A stretch of 64,000 bases of DNA from Janibacter sp. CX7 (GCF_024362365.1 NZ_CP101464.1:2542001-2606000), one strand, 5' to 3'; numbered from the stretch's first letter, positions 36,925-46,060 are shown. Numbers and translations: made by a program. Notes: generated by a model from the letters alone, not told the origin.

Positions 36925-38324
36925 CCCCCTTCGACCTCACGGAGCTCGCCGACGAGCTCGGCGACGGCGTGCTCGTCACCGACGCCGACGTCGTGGGGTC
37001 CTACTCCACGGACCAGGCGCTCTTCTGCCCCGCCGACGGCGCGGTCGCCCTCGTGCGGGCACGCACGGTCGCCGACGTGCAGGCGACGATGCGCTTCGCG
37101 ACGCGGCACCGGGTGCCGGTCGTGCCGCAGGGCACCCGGACCGGGCTGTCCGGCGGGGCCAATGCCGTGCCCGGCTGCATCCTGCTCTCGCTGGAGCGCA
37201 TGGACCGGGTGCTCGAGGTCGACGCCGCCGAGCGCACCGTCACCGTCGAGCCGGGGATCATCAACCAGGACCTCAAGGACGTGCTCGCGCCGCACGGCCT
37301 GTCCTACCCGCCGGATCCCGGGTCTGTCGCGATCTCGTCGATCGGCGGCAACGTCGCGACCAACGCCGGCGGGCTGTGCTGCGTGCGCTACGGCGTCACC
37401 CGCGACTACGTGCGCCGGCTGCGCGTCGTCCTCGCCGACGGCACCCTCACCACCCTCGGCACGACGACGGCGAAGGGGGTCGCCGGCCTCGACCTTCGCG
37501 GCCTCTTCGTCGGGTCGGAGGGCACGCTCGGGGTCGTCGTCGAGGTGACCCTGCGGCTGGTGCCGACGCTGCCGGAGCCGCTTACCGCGGTGGCGACCTT
37601 CGCCGACATCCGTTCTGCCGCAGCGACGGTCGCCGACCTCATGGCCTCGGGGGCGCAGCCCTGCCTCGTCGAGTCGATGGACCGCACGACCCTGGAGATG
37701 CTCCGCGAGACGGGACACACCGACCTCGACGGGCAGGCCGGCGCCATGCTGCTCGTGCAGTCCGACGGCGGTGGCAGCCGCGATGCCGCGCAGGCCGAGG
37801 TCGAGGCGCTGGGGCGCTTCGCGCAGGAGCACGGGGCGCTCGACGTCGCCGTCTCCGACGACCCCGCCGACAGCGCCGCGCTCGTCGCGATGCGGCGGAT
37901 GGCCCAGCCCTCCTTCGAGCGGTGGGCGCAGGCGCACGGCGGCGGGCAGCTCCTCGACGACGTCTGCCTGCCGCGCACCCGGCTGCCCGAGTTCTACGAC
38001 CGGCTCGAGACGATCCGGCAGGAGTCGGGGCTGACGATCGCGGTCGTCGCGCACGCCGGCGACGGCAACACCCACCCCTCGGTCTTCTTCGACACGAGCG
38101 ACCCCGACAGCGTCGCCCGGGCCGATGCGGCCTTCGACGCGATCATGGAGCTCGGCCTCGAGCTCGGCGGCACGATCACCGGCGAGCACGGCGTCGGCCA
38201 CCTCAAGCGCCGCTGGCTGGCCCGCGAGCTCGACGAGGGCTCCCGGCGGGTGCACCTGGCGGTCAAGGCGGCGCTCGACCCGCTGGGCATCCTCAACCCC
38301 GGCAAGATGCTCGCCGAGCTCTGA
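36921..38324 (+). CDS. GlcD/D-lactate dehydrogenase-type FAD-linked oxidase
   Basis: 467-residue flavoprotein oxidising a 2-hydroxy acid. The PCMH-type FAD domain has [18 protein letters not shown] and [23 protein letters not shown]; the C-terminal domain has [15 protein letters not shown] and [17 protein letters not shown] with the metal and substrate His. AGGAG lies 5 nt before the GTG, which overlaps the previous stop. No separate Fe-S subunit (GlcF) is adjacent; the Cys-rich gene just upstream might fill a redox role, which is speculative. The exact substrate (glycolate, D-lactate, D-2-hydroxyglutarate) cannot be read from sequence. Confidence 0.92.
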   Translation: MTPFDLTELADELGDGVLVTDADVVGSYSTDQALFCPADGAVALVRARTVADVQATMRFATRHRVPVVPQGTRTGLSGGANAVPGCILLSLERMDRVLEVDAAERTVTVEPGIINQDLKDVLAPHGLSYPPDPGSVAISSIGGNVATNAGGLCCVRYGVTRDYVRRLRVVLADGTLTTLGTTTAKGVAGLDLRGLFVGSEGTLGVVVEVTLRLVPTLPEPLTAVATFADIRSAAATVADLMASGAQPCLVESMDRTTLEMLRETGHTDLDGQAGAMLLVQSDGGGSRDAAQAEVEALGRFAQEHGALDVAVSDDPADSAALVAMRRMAQPSFERWAQAHGGGQLLDDVCLPRTRLPEFYDRLETIRQESGLTIAVVAHAGDGNTHPSVFFDTSDPDSVARADAAFDAIMELGLELGGTITGEHGVGHLKRRWLARELDEGSRRVHLAVKAALDPLGILNPGKMLAEL

Positions 38325-38374
38325 CCCCCTTCGCATCTCCTTGAGGTCGTGAAGGGGGTGTCGGGGGCGGCACG

Positions 38375-38380
38375 TAGGTT
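38375..38380 (+). promoter_or_regulatory. -10 box for leaderless radA
   Basis: TAGGTT, 7 nt before the radA ATG. Confidence 0.5.
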
Positions 38381-38387
38381 GGCGGCC

Positions 38388-39785
38388 ATGGCGACGAAGA
38401 AGGGCGGACCGACCTACCGCTGCAGCGAGTGCGGCTGGACCACGGTCAAGTGGGTCGGGCGATGCGGCGAGTGCCAGGCGTGGGGCAGCGTCGACGAGGT
38501 CGGCGGCGCGACGACGCGCACCCTCGCGGCCGCCCGGGTGCAGCGCCCGGCCGTGCCGATCCGCGAGATCGACGGCGAGCAGGCGACCCACCGCTCGACC
38601 GGCGTCCCGGAGTTCGACCGGGTGCTCGGCGGCGGGCTCGTCCCCGGGTCGGTCGTCCTCGTGGCCGGTGAGCCCGGCATCGGCAAGTCGACCCTGCTCC
38701 TCGACGTGTCCGCCCGTGTCGGCGAGGGGCGGCGCGTCCTCTACATCACCGGCGAGGAGTCGGCCGCGCAGGTGCGCGGGCGCGCGGAGCGCATCGGGGC
38801 CGTGACCGACGGGCTCTACCTCGCCGCCGAGACCGACCTGGCGACCGCCCTCGCGCAGATCGAGCAGGTGCGGCCCGACCTCGTCGTCATCGACTCGGTG
38901 CAGACGATCGCCTCGACCGAGGTCGACGGTGCTGCGGGCAATGTCAGCCAGGTCCGCGAGGTCGCCGGGTCACTCATCCAGGCGGCCAAGGAGGGTGGCT
39001 TCGCGATCCTGCTCGTCGGCCACGTGACCAAGGACGGCTCGATCGCCGGACCCCGCGTCCTCGAACACCTCGTCGACGTCGTCGTGCAGTTCGAGGGTGA
39101 CCGGCACACCCGGCTGCGCCTGGTCCGCGCGGTGAAGAACCGCTTCGGCCCGACCGACGAGGTCGGGTGCTTCGACCTCACCGACGCCGGGATCATCGGC
39201 CTGTCCGACCCCAGCGGCCTCTTCCTCTCCAGCCGCCACATCAACGTCCCGGGCACGTGCGCGACCGTCACGCTCGAAGGGCGGCGACCGCTCGTCGTCG
39301 AGGTGCAGTCGCTCGTCTCGCCGTCGCAGATCCCGACCCCGCGCCGCGCCAACGTCGGTCTCGACAGCGGCCGGCTCGCCATGGTCATCGCCGTCCTCGA
39401 CAAGCGGGCCGGGGCGCCCATCGGCACCCAGGACACCTACGTCTCGACGGTCGGCGGCGTCAAGATCACCGAGCCCTCCAGCGACCTCGCCGTCGCCATC
39501 GCCATCGCCAGCGCCGTCCTCGACGAGCCGGTGCCGCACACCCTGCTCGCGCTCGGCGAGATCGGCCTGAGCGGCGAGGTGCGGCCGGCCGTGGGTGTCG
39601 CCCGGCGGCTCACGGAAGCGGCCCGGCTCGGGTTCCGCACCGCGCTCGTCCCCGTCGGGGCGCTCGCCGACGCCGCTCCCCCGGCCGGCATGGACGTCGT
39701 CGAGGTGACCGACGTCGGGCAGGCGATCTCCGAGATGCGGCAGCGGCACACCGGAGGGACCGTCCACCGACTCCCCTCGTCATAG
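38388..39785 (+). CDS. radA: DNA repair protein RadA
   Basis: 465-residue RecA-like/Lon-like protein assisting branch migration in recombination. The N-terminal zinc finger is CSECGWTTVKWVGRCGEC, Walker A GEPGIGKSTLL, the RadA-specific KNRFGPTDEVG, and the C-terminal Lon-protease-like domain has VGGVKITEPSSDLA. TAGGTT lies 7 nt upstream, so the mRNA is probably leaderless. The stop TAG forms part of the disA -10 box; radA-disA is a conserved pair. Confidence 0.97.
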   Translation: MATKKGGPTYRCSECGWTTVKWVGRCGECQAWGSVDEVGGATTRTLAAARVQRPAVPIREIDGEQATHRSTGVPEFDRVLGGGLVPGSVVLVAGEPGIGKSTLLLDVSARVGEGRRVLYITGEESAAQVRGRAERIGAVTDGLYLAAETDLATALAQIEQVRPDLVVIDSVQTIASTEVDGAAGNVSQVREVAGSLIQAAKEGGFAILLVGHVTKDGSIAGPRVLEHLVDVVVQFEGDRHTRLRLVRAVKNRFGPTDEVGCFDLTDAGIIGLSDPSGLFLSSRHINVPGTCATVTLEGRRPLVVEVQSLVSPSQIPTPRRANVGLDSGRLAMVIAVLDKRAGAPIGTQDTYVSTVGGVKITEPSSDLAVAIAIASAVLDEPVPHTLLALGEIGLSGEVRPAVGVARRLTEAARLGFRTALVPVGALADAAPPAGMDVVEVTDVGQAISEMRQRHTGGTVHRLPSS

Positions 39786-39788
39786 ACT
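39783..39788 (+). promoter_or_regulatory. -10 box for leaderless disA
   Basis: TAGACT, whose TAG is also the radA stop codon, 6 nt before the disA GTG. Confidence 0.45.
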
Positions 39789-39794
39789 CGCCGG

Positions 39795-40871
39795 GTGGCC
39801 GACCCAGACGACGACCTCTTCCGGACGACCCTCGCCGCGGTCGCGCCGGGCACCGTGCTGCGCGACGGGCTCGAGCGGATCCTGCGGGGCAACACCGGCG
39901 CCCTCGTGGTGCTCGGGCACGACAGGCTCGTCGAGAGCCTGTGCACCGGGGGCTTCGACCTCAACATCGAGTTCTCCGCGACCCGCCTGCGCGAGCTGGC
40001 GAAGATGGACGGAGCCGTCGTCGTCGACTCCGGCGTCTCGAAGATCCTCAAGGCCGCGGTCCAGCTCGTCCCCGACCCGAGCATCGAGACCCTCGAGAGC
40101 GGCACCCGGCACCGCACGGCCGAGCGGGTCGCCCGGCAGACCGGGCACCCCGTCGTCTCGGTGAGCCAGTCGATGCACATCATCGCCCTCTACGTCGACG
40201 GCCGACGGCACGTCCTGCGCACGACGCCCGAGCTCGTCTCCCAGGCCAACCAGGCGATGCAGACGCTCGAGCGCTACACGACCCGGCTCAACGAGGTCAC
40301 CGGCTCGCTGTCGGCCCTCGAGATCGAGGACCTCGTCACCGTCCGGGACGTCGCCGTCGTCCTCCAGCGCCTCGAGATGGTCCGCCGCATCCACGCCGAG
40401 ATCGCCGAGTACGTCCTCGAGCTCGGCATCGACGGCCGCTTGCTCACCCTCCAGCTCGAGGAGCTGACGGCTGGCCTCGACGACGACCTCAACGCGGTCA
40501 TCCTCGACTACCTCGACCCCAAGGGGCCGGTCGCCGACGCCCAAGGGGTCATGGACAACCTCTCGGCGCTCGACGCCACCGAGCTGCTCGACCTCGGCCA
40601 CGTCGCCAAGTCGCTCGGCTTCGCGATCGTGGGAGAGTCGCTCGACGCGTCGGTCAGCCCACGCGGACTGCGCATCCTCGGCAAGATCCCGCGCCTGCCG
40701 GGCGCCATCGTCGACCGGCTCGTCCTCCACTTCGGCTCGCTGCAACGACTGCTCGCGGCCGGCATCGACGACCTGATGGCCGTCGAGGGGGTCGGCGAGC
40801 TGCGCGCCCGCACCGTCCGCGAGGGTCTGTCACGACTCGCGGAGAGCTCGATCCTCGAGCGGTACGTCTGA
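39795..40871 (+). CDS. disA: DNA integrity scanning diadenylate cyclase DisA
   Basis: 358-residue enzyme that makes cyclic di-AMP from ATP and scans DNA for branched structures. The N-terminal DAC domain shows AKMDGAVVVD (DGA motif) and SGTRHRTAERVA (RHR motif); a helical linker leads to a C-terminal HhH region (LMAVEGVGELRARTV). The start is GTG with no ribosome site; TAGACT 6 nt upstream suggests a leaderless transcript within the radA-disA pair. Confidence 0.97.
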   Translation: MADPDDDLFRTTLAAVAPGTVLRDGLERILRGNTGALVVLGHDRLVESLCTGGFDLNIEFSATRLRELAKMDGAVVVDSGVSKILKAAVQLVPDPSIETLESGTRHRTAERVARQTGHPVVSVSQSMHIIALYVDGRRHVLRTTPELVSQANQAMQTLERYTTRLNEVTGSLSALEIEDLVTVRDVAVVLQRLEMVRRIHAEIAEYVLELGIDGRLLTLQLEELTAGLDDDLNAVILDYLDPKGPVADAQGVMDNLSALDATELLDLGHVAKSLGFAIVGESLDASVSPRGLRILGKIPRLPGAIVDRLVLHFGSLQRLLAAGIDDLMAVEGVGELRARTVREGLSRLAESSILERYV

Positions 40872-40872
40872 C

Positions 40873-42099
40873 GTGCTCCGATTCCTGGTCTCGCTGCTCG
40901 CCGGCGGGCTGGTGATCGGTGGCGCGTGGTTCGGATGGACCCGCAGCGCCGACGTCGAGGCGACGCTGGCTGGTGCAGCCGACCGGGCGGGAGCGCCCAT
41001 CCCGACGAGGCAACGGACTCCCCCTTCGCCCACACCGACGGCGACCGCCCTGTCCACGCGTGGCACTGATCCGGGGCGCCCCTGCGACCTGCCCACACCG
41101 ACCGACGCCGCAGGGATGAACACCCTCATGACCCAGCTCGACGGCGAGCCGCGGCTGCAGGGCGCCGACCACGGCGGCTCGGTCATGCTCGCCGACGGCC
41201 GACGGCTCTTCGTCTACGGCGACACGGTGCGGGACACGGACGTCGTCGGCCCCTTCATGGTGCGCAACTCGGTGCTCGTCGCCAACGGCGGCTGCCTCAA
41301 GGCCATGCGCGTCGAAGGCGACGGTGCGGTCATCCCCGACACCGGCGATCTCGGCCACTGGCCGATGTCGTTGCGCGCCGACCCCGTGCCCGGGGGCACC
41401 CGGGTGCAGGTGCTCACCGCGACCGTGCACGAACTCGGCGGGCGCGACTTCGAGACGATCGGGACCGGCCTGGCGACCTTCGAGGTCCCGACCAACCGGA
41501 TGCCGCGGCTCGTGTCGCACCGGGCGGTCACCGCACGCAGCACCGACCCGCGGGTGCCGACGTGGGGCGCCGCGATGTGGGACGAGGGTCCGTGGACCTA
41601 TGTCTTCGGCACCGCGAGCGACGAGGGCAAGACGACGGCAGGATGGTCGCTGCATGTCGCCCGCACCCCGACCGGTTCGCTCGCCTCCGCGCGCACCTGG
41701 GAGTACTGGGACGGCAGCTCGTGGGTCGCCGGTGACCCTGCGGCCGCCCAGACCCCCGCGGCCCAGCTCGTCGGCGCCGACCAGGGCGTCTCGCACGTCC
41801 TCGGGGTCTTCGAGCGCGACGGCTCGTGGTTCGCGGTGAGCAAGGAGGGCGACTTCCAAGGAGACCAGCTCGCCGTGTGGAAGGCGCCGTCGGTCACCGG
41901 GCCGTGGACGAAGCACCGCGTGCGACCGCTCGGCAACGACGCGTCGACGGTGCGCTACACCGTGCTCTCCCACCCGGACCTCACGACCCCGCCGGGCACG
42001 GTCCTCGTCTCGTGGAGCGAGGCACCGACGAGCGAGCCCGACTTCCACACCCACCCGCAGCGTTACCGTCCGCGCTTCGCCGAGATCGAGCTGCCATGA
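40873..42099 (+). CDS. Secreted DUF4185-like protein
   Basis: 408-residue predicted envelope protein. Residues 1-25 form a hydrophobic N-terminal anchor or signal, followed by a Pro/Thr linker, then a beta-rich domain with RRLFVYGDTV, TWGAAMWDEG, YVFGTASDEGKT and WVAGDPAA, repeats typical of five-bladed propeller glycoside-hydrolase-like DUF4185 proteins. The catalytic role is unproven. The GTG begins 1 nt after the disA stop, and its own stop overlaps the mutY start (ATGA), so it is coupled between two DNA-integrity genes. Confidence 0.78.
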   Translation: MLRFLVSLLAGGLVIGGAWFGWTRSADVEATLAGAADRAGAPIPTRQRTPPSPTPTATALSTRGTDPGRPCDLPTPTDAAGMNTLMTQLDGEPRLQGADHGGSVMLADGRRLFVYGDTVRDTDVVGPFMVRNSVLVANGGCLKAMRVEGDGAVIPDTGDLGHWPMSLRADPVPGGTRVQVLTATVHELGGRDFETIGTGLATFEVPTNRMPRLVSHRAVTARSTDPRVPTWGAAMWDEGPWTYVFGTASDEGKTTAGWSLHVARTPTGSLASARTWEYWDGSSWVAGDPAAAQTPAAQLVGADQGVSHVLGVFERDGSWFAVSKEGDFQGDQLAVWKAPSVTGPWTKHRVRPLGNDASTVRYTVLSHPDLTTPPGTVLVSWSEAPTSEPDFHTHPQRYRPRFAEIELP

Positions 42100-43007
42100 C
42101 TCTGCCCGACACCACTCGCGGCGCGGGCGAGGCCGCGAGCGCCCAGCTGCGCACCGCCGTGCTCGCGTGGTTCGACGAGCACGGTCGTGACCTGCCCTGG
42201 CGTGACCCCCGGTGCTCCGCCTGGGGTGTCTACCTCTCGGAGGTGATGTCGCAGCAGACGCCCGTCGCCCGGGTGCTGCCGGTCTGGGAGCGCTGGCTCG
42301 AGCGGTGGCCGACGCCGGCCGACCTGGCCGCGGACTCCCCCGGCGAGGCGGTGCGCATGTGGGACCGCCTGGGTTACCCACGTCGGGCGCTGCGGCTGTG
42401 GGAGTCGGCCGCGGCGATGGTCGAGCGCCACGACGGCGAGGTCCCGCGCGACCACGACGACCTGCTCGCCCTGCCCGGCGTCGGCCCCTACACCGCTGCC
42501 GCCGTCGCGTCCTTCGCCTTCGGGGACCCGCGCACCGTCGTCGACACCAACGTCCGCCGGGTCCTCGCCCGCACGGTGAGCGGCACGCAGCACGCGGCAC
42601 CGGCACTCACCGCTGCCGAGATGCGCCTGGCCGATGCCTCGATGCCGGCCGACCGGGACGAGGCCAACCGGTGGAATGCCGCGTCGATGGAGCTGGGCGC
42701 CCTCGTCTGCACGGCCCGCTCGCCGCGCTGCGACGAGTGCCCGGTCAGCCACCTGTGCGCCTGGCAGCTCGCCGGCCGCCCGGAGCACGAGGGGCCGCCA
42801 CGGCGCGGTCAGGCCTGGCACGGCACCGACCGCCAGGTGCGCGGCCGCATCGTGCAGCTGCTGCGCGAGAGCGCGGACCCGGTCTCGCGCCGCGACGTCG
42901 ACGCCACGTGGCCGGACGACCCGGCGAAGGTCGAGCGATGCCTCGCCGGGCTCGTCGAGGACGGTCTCGTCGAGCCGGTGGCCGGCGGATACGCCCTGCC
43001 GGGGTGA
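42096..43007 (+). CDS. mutY: Adenine DNA glycosylase MutY
   Basis: Removes A mispaired with 8-oxoG. The 303-residue protein has the HhH-GPD core: LPWRDPRCSAWGVYLSEVMSQQT split by the catalytic Glu in SEVMSQQT, LPGVGPYTAAAV and the Asp in VVDTNVRRVL, then a [4Fe-4S] cluster C-X6-C-X2-C-X5-C (CTARSPRCDECPVSHLC). It is shorter than E. coli MutY and ends in a winged-helix-like tail in place of the NUDIX-like 8-oxoG-recognition domain, as is common in actinobacteria. The ATG overlaps the upstream stop (ATGA). Confidence 0.95.
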   Translation: MTLPDTTRGAGEAASAQLRTAVLAWFDEHGRDLPWRDPRCSAWGVYLSEVMSQQTPVARVLPVWERWLERWPTPADLAADSPGEAVRMWDRLGYPRRALRLWESAAAMVERHDGEVPRDHDDLLALPGVGPYTAAAVASFAFGDPRTVVDTNVRRVLARTVSGTQHAAPALTAAEMRLADASMPADRDEANRWNAASMELGALVCTARSPRCDECPVSHLCAWQLAGRPEHEGPPRRGQAWHGTDRQVRGRIVQLLRESADPVSRRDVDATWPDDPAKVERCLAGLVEDGLVEPVAGGYALPG

Positions 43008-43083
43008 GGGACACCCCCCTTCGAGGCTCCTGCGTCGCACCTCCCAGGCGGAACGTGGGACCCAAGGACGGCGCCTTCGTCCG

Positions 43084-43581
43084 TCAGAGCTGGCGCAGCA
43101 TCCGGGTGTTGCCGAGGGTGTTGGGCTTGACCCGCTCGAGGTCGAGGAACTCGGCCACGCCCTCGTCGTAGGAGCGCAGCAGCTCGACGTAGACGTCGGG
43201 GTCGACTGCCTGGCCCTCGATCTCGGTGAAGCCGTGCCGGGTGAAGAAGTCGACCTCGAAGGTCAGGCAGAAGAGCCGCTCGACCCCCAGCTCGACGGCG
43301 TCCTCGGCGAGCGCCTCGAGCAGGGCGCCTCCGACACCGTGCCCCAGGTGCTCGGCGGAGACGGCGAGGGTGCGGATCTCGGCGAGGTCGTCCCACATGA
43401 CGTGCAACGCACCGCAGCCGACGACCTGACCGTCGATCTCGGCGACGCGGAACTCCTGCAGCCCCTCGAAGTAGGCGACGGTGTCCTTGCTGACGAGGAC
43501 CCGCCGCTCGGCCAGGGGCGCGACGAGGGCACGGATGTCGCGCACGTCGCGGGTGCGGGCGCGGCGGATGGTCACGGTCAC
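43084..43581 (-). CDS. argA: Amino-acid N-acetyltransferase, ArgA (Rv2747 type)
   Basis: 165-residue stand-alone GNAT that acetylates glutamate for arginine synthesis. Its text closely follows the mycobacterial enzyme: VVGCGALHVMWDDLAEIRTLAV, GHGVGGALLEAL (acetyl-CoA loop), VDFFTRHGFTEIEG, SYDEGVAEFLDL and KPNTLGNTRM. It lacks the kinase-like domain of E. coli ArgA. TAGGTT (43588-43593) lies 6 nt before the GTG, so a leaderless start is likely. Converges with mutY. Confidence 0.92.
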   Translation of the reverse strand: MTVTIRRARTRDVRDIRALVAPLAERRVLVSKDTVAYFEGLQEFRVAEIDGQVVGCGALHVMWDDLAEIRTLAVSAEHLGHGVGGALLEALAEDAVELGVERLFCLTFEVDFFTRHGFTEIEGQAVDPDVYVELLRSYDEGVAEFLDLERVKPNTLGNTRMLRQL

Positions 43582-43587
43582 CGGACA

Positions 43588-43593
43588 AACCTA
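43588..43593 (-). promoter_or_regulatory. -10 box for leaderless argA
   Basis: TAGGTT on the minus strand, 6 nt before the GTG at 43581. Confidence 0.5.
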
Positions 43594-43657
43594 CGCCCCC
43601 GCCACGAGGGCGAGGGCGCAGGTCGGTCCGCTCGGCGAGCGGCGGCGCGAAGGGGGG

Positions 43658-45082
43658 TCAGCGCACCGTGTACTCCGGCTGGGACTGGACGTTGAGCTCG
43701 CCCATCCGGATCGTGTCGGCCCGCTTCGTGGCGGGGTCGTTGAACTTCAGCACGTCGAAGCCGCGGGCGATGTCCGAGGAGTAGACGTGGCCGTTGTAGT
43801 AGTACGTCGACCACGTGCCACCGATGCCCTCGTCGGCCGGCAGCGGACCTCGCTCGAAGTAGCCGAGCTCCTTGGGGTTGCTCGAGTCGGTGAAGTCCCA
43901 CACGCTCACGCCACCCTGGTACCAGGACTGGACCATGAGGTCCCTGCCCTTGACCGGGATGATCGAGCCGTTGTGCGCGACGCAGTTCTCCGTCTCGGTC
44001 TGGTGCCGCTGGATCTTGTAGTACGAGCGGAAGGTCAGCTGACCGGTCTCGGACAGGTCGTAGATCGCGTTGGCGCCGCGGTTGGGCCCGATGTCGGCGG
44101 TGCACGTCGGGGCGCCGCCACCGCCGAGCTCGTCGGTGAAGACGACCTTGCTCGCGTCGGCGTTGAAGGTCGCCGAGTGCCAGAAGGCGAAGTTCTCGTC
44201 GTCCCGGACCTGCTCGATGACCTGGGGAGCCTCCGGGTCCTTGATGTCCATGATGATGCCGTCACCCATGCACGCGCCCGCCGCGAGGTCCTTGCTCGGC
44301 AGGGCGGTGATGTCGTGGCAGCCGGTCGTCGCCGAGCGACCCGCGATCGGCGTGGGGCCGGGGCCACCGGGGTTGCCGCCGTCGGGGAAGAGGTTGGGCG
44401 TGGCGATGACCGACGCATCGGTCGGCGCGGCCTTGTCGACCTTGACGATCGAGATCAGGTCGTGCGGCGTCTGGCAGTCCGGGTACTCGGCGCGCGGCGA
44501 GTAGCTCGACACGTAGAGGTAGTCGGTGCCCTTGTTGGCGCCCTTGCCCGGGACGAGCGTGTGGGTGTGCGAGCCGCAGGCGGTCTCGACGGACTTGATG
44601 TACTGCGGGTTGCGCAGGTCGGAGATGTCGAAGATTTTGATCCCCTCCCAGCTCTCCTTGACCGTGGCCGACTGCGAGGTCGAGGCGCACGAGTCGTCGC
44701 TGCGGGAGGAGTCGGTCGACAGGTAGAGCAGGTCGCCGGAGACGGAGATGTCGTTCTGGCTGCCCGGGCACTTCACCTGGACGATCGTCTTGGGCTGGCG
44801 CGGGTTCTTGACGTCGATGATCGAGAAGCCGTCGTAGTTGCCGACGAAGGCCTTGTCGTCCTGGAAGGCGATGTCGGTGCCGATGCCCTCGGCGAGCGCA
44901 CCGGACGGCGCGATGTTGGCCAGGTGCTGGACGTTCTTGCTGCGACCGATCTCGTCGGTCCCCAGGTCGGTGCCGGAGACTCCGATCCGGTCACCGGGTC
45001 CGTCGGCGAGGGCGCTGGTGGCGCCCGCCCCCGACATGACCAGTGCGGTGGCCGCGACGACGGCCAGGGTGGATCTGCGCAT
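43658..45082 (-). CDS. Secreted LVIVD-repeat beta-propeller-like protein
   Basis: 474-residue exported protein. A signal peptide ends near ALADGPGD (about residue 28). The mature chain has repeated NYDGFSIIDVKNPRQP, GIKIFDISDLRNPQ, GIIMDIKDPEAP and GVSVWDFTDSSNPK units, the LVIVD repeat that builds a surface propeller. Several Cys (CASTS, DCQT, CMGDG, CTADIG) suggest disulfides. GGAGG lies 5 nt before the ATG. It is divergent from a DUF305 lipoprotein gene with a direct repeat between. No enzymatic motif is visible. Confidence 0.85.
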   Translation of the reverse strand: MRRSTLAVVAATALVMSGAGATSALADGPGDRIGVSGTDLGTDEIGRSKNVQHLANIAPSGALAEGIGTDIAFQDDKAFVGNYDGFSIIDVKNPRQPKTIVQVKCPGSQNDISVSGDLLYLSTDSSRSDDSCASTSQSATVKESWEGIKIFDISDLRNPQYIKSVETACGSHTHTLVPGKGANKGTDYLYVSSYSPRAEYPDCQTPHDLISIVKVDKAAPTDASVIATPNLFPDGGNPGGPGPTPIAGRSATTGCHDITALPSKDLAAGACMGDGIIMDIKDPEAPQVIEQVRDDENFAFWHSATFNADASKVVFTDELGGGGAPTCTADIGPNRGANAIYDLSETGQLTFRSYYKIQRHQTETENCVAHNGSIIPVKGRDLMVQSWYQGGVSVWDFTDSSNPKELGYFERGPLPADEGIGGTWSTYYYNGHVYSSDIARGFDVLKFNDPATKRADTIRMGELNVQSQPEYTVR

Positions 45083-45189
45083 GATTCCTCCACGGGGTGG
45101 CGTCCGCCGGGGCGGGGTGTGCCCCGCGCGGGATCCGCCAAGCCTTCCGTGTCGGCGCCGCCCCACGGCCCCGCTCCGGGTCGGGGTTT

Positions 45190-45210
45190 GGTCAGGATCT
45201 GGTCAGGATC
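45190..45210. promoter_or_regulatory. Tandem 10-mer in divergent promoter region
   Basis: GGTCAGGATC occurs at 45190-45199 and 45201-45210, an 11-bp period that would put both copies on the same DNA face. It lies in the 185-bp gap between the LVIVD and DUF305 genes, 58 bp upstream of the latter, and could be a response-regulator site. Confidence 0.4.
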
Positions 45211-45254
45211 ACCCGCGGCCGACCCGTGACGGCCCACCACGGACGAAGGGGGGT

Positions 45255-45260
45255 TACCGT
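45255..45260 (+). promoter_or_regulatory. -10 box for leaderless DUF305 gene
   Basis: TACCGT, 7 nt before the GTG at 45268. Confidence 0.45.
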
Positions 45261-45267
45261 CGCCCTC

Positions 45268-45939
45268 GTGAGCCCACGTCTGACCCCCTTCGTCCTCGCT
45301 GCCGCCCTCGTGCTCGGCGGGTGCTCGGGCAGCGGCGACGACGCCTCGACCTCGGCCACCTCGCCCGATGCACCGGTCCTGCAGCCGGGCACACCCGGCG
45401 AGTCGAACTCGTCGCTGACCGGCGACGACGCCGTCGCGACGCCGTCGTCGAGTCACAACGACGCGGACGTGACCTTCCTGCAGGACATGATCCGCCACCA
45501 CGCGCAGGCCGTCGTCATGGGCGACATCGTCAAGGGGCGCCTGACCGACGCCAAGGTGCGCTCCATGGCCAGCCGGATCAGCGACGAGCAGAAGCCCGAG
45601 ATGAAGGGGATGGCCTCGACCCTGCGCTCCTGGGGCGAGAAGGTGCCGATCGAGGCGAGCAACCCGAGCGGCAGCGGCCACGGCAGCCACGACGACCACA
45701 CTGACATGCCCGGCATGGCCACGCCGGCACAGCTGAGCGACCTGCGCACGGCGAAGGGGGCGGACGTCGACCGGCTCTACCTCGACCTGATGATCGCGCA
45801 CCACGAGGGCGCTCTCGAGATGTGCACGACCTTGGGAGACAAGGGCGCCGACGAGCGCACCGGCGAGCTCGGCGACGACATCTCGGTCACCCAGACCAAG
45901 CAGATCGACCAGATGAAGGGCATGCAGCGCCGTCTCTGA
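45268..45939 (+). CDS. DUF305 lipoprotein
   Basis: 223-residue lipid-anchored protein. The lipobox is LVLGGC, followed by a Ser/Thr linker. The DUF305 ferritin-like four-helix domain is recognisable by paired FLQDMIRHHAQAVVMG and YLDLMIAHHEGALEM, with a His/Met-rich loop (GHGSHDDHTDMPGM) between them. The conserved His and Met suggest metal, possibly copper, binding; this is inferred from residue type. Divergent from the LVIVD protein gene. Confidence 0.88.
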   Translation: MSPRLTPFVLAAALVLGGCSGSGDDASTSATSPDAPVLQPGTPGESNSSLTGDDAVATPSSSHNDADVTFLQDMIRHHAQAVVMGDIVKGRLTDAKVRSMASRISDEQKPEMKGMASTLRSWGEKVPIEASNPSGSGHGSHDDHTDMPGMATPAQLSDLRTAKGADVDRLYLDLMIAHHEGALEMCTTLGDKGADERTGELGDDISVTQTKQIDQMKGMQRRL

Positions 45940-45996
45940 CGCGCACCCCCGGCGCGGGCCTGATCGCCACTCCCCCGCCCTCTCCTGCAGCATCCC

Positions 45997-46049
45997 TTGA
46001 CCCGGCACGTCGACCGGCCTATCGTCGTATTCAACCTATTGGTTGAATA
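45997..46049 (+). promoter_or_regulatory. arsR promoter with overlapping palindromic operator
   Basis: TTGACC (45997-46002) and TATCGT (46020-46025) are 17 nt apart. TATTCAACC (46028-46036) and GGTTGAATA (46041-46049) form a perfect 9-bp inverted repeat with a 4-bp spacer over the expected start point, immediately before the ribosome site. This is a typical ArsR autoregulatory layout. Confidence 0.75.
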
Positions 46050-46060
46050 AGGAGCACGCG

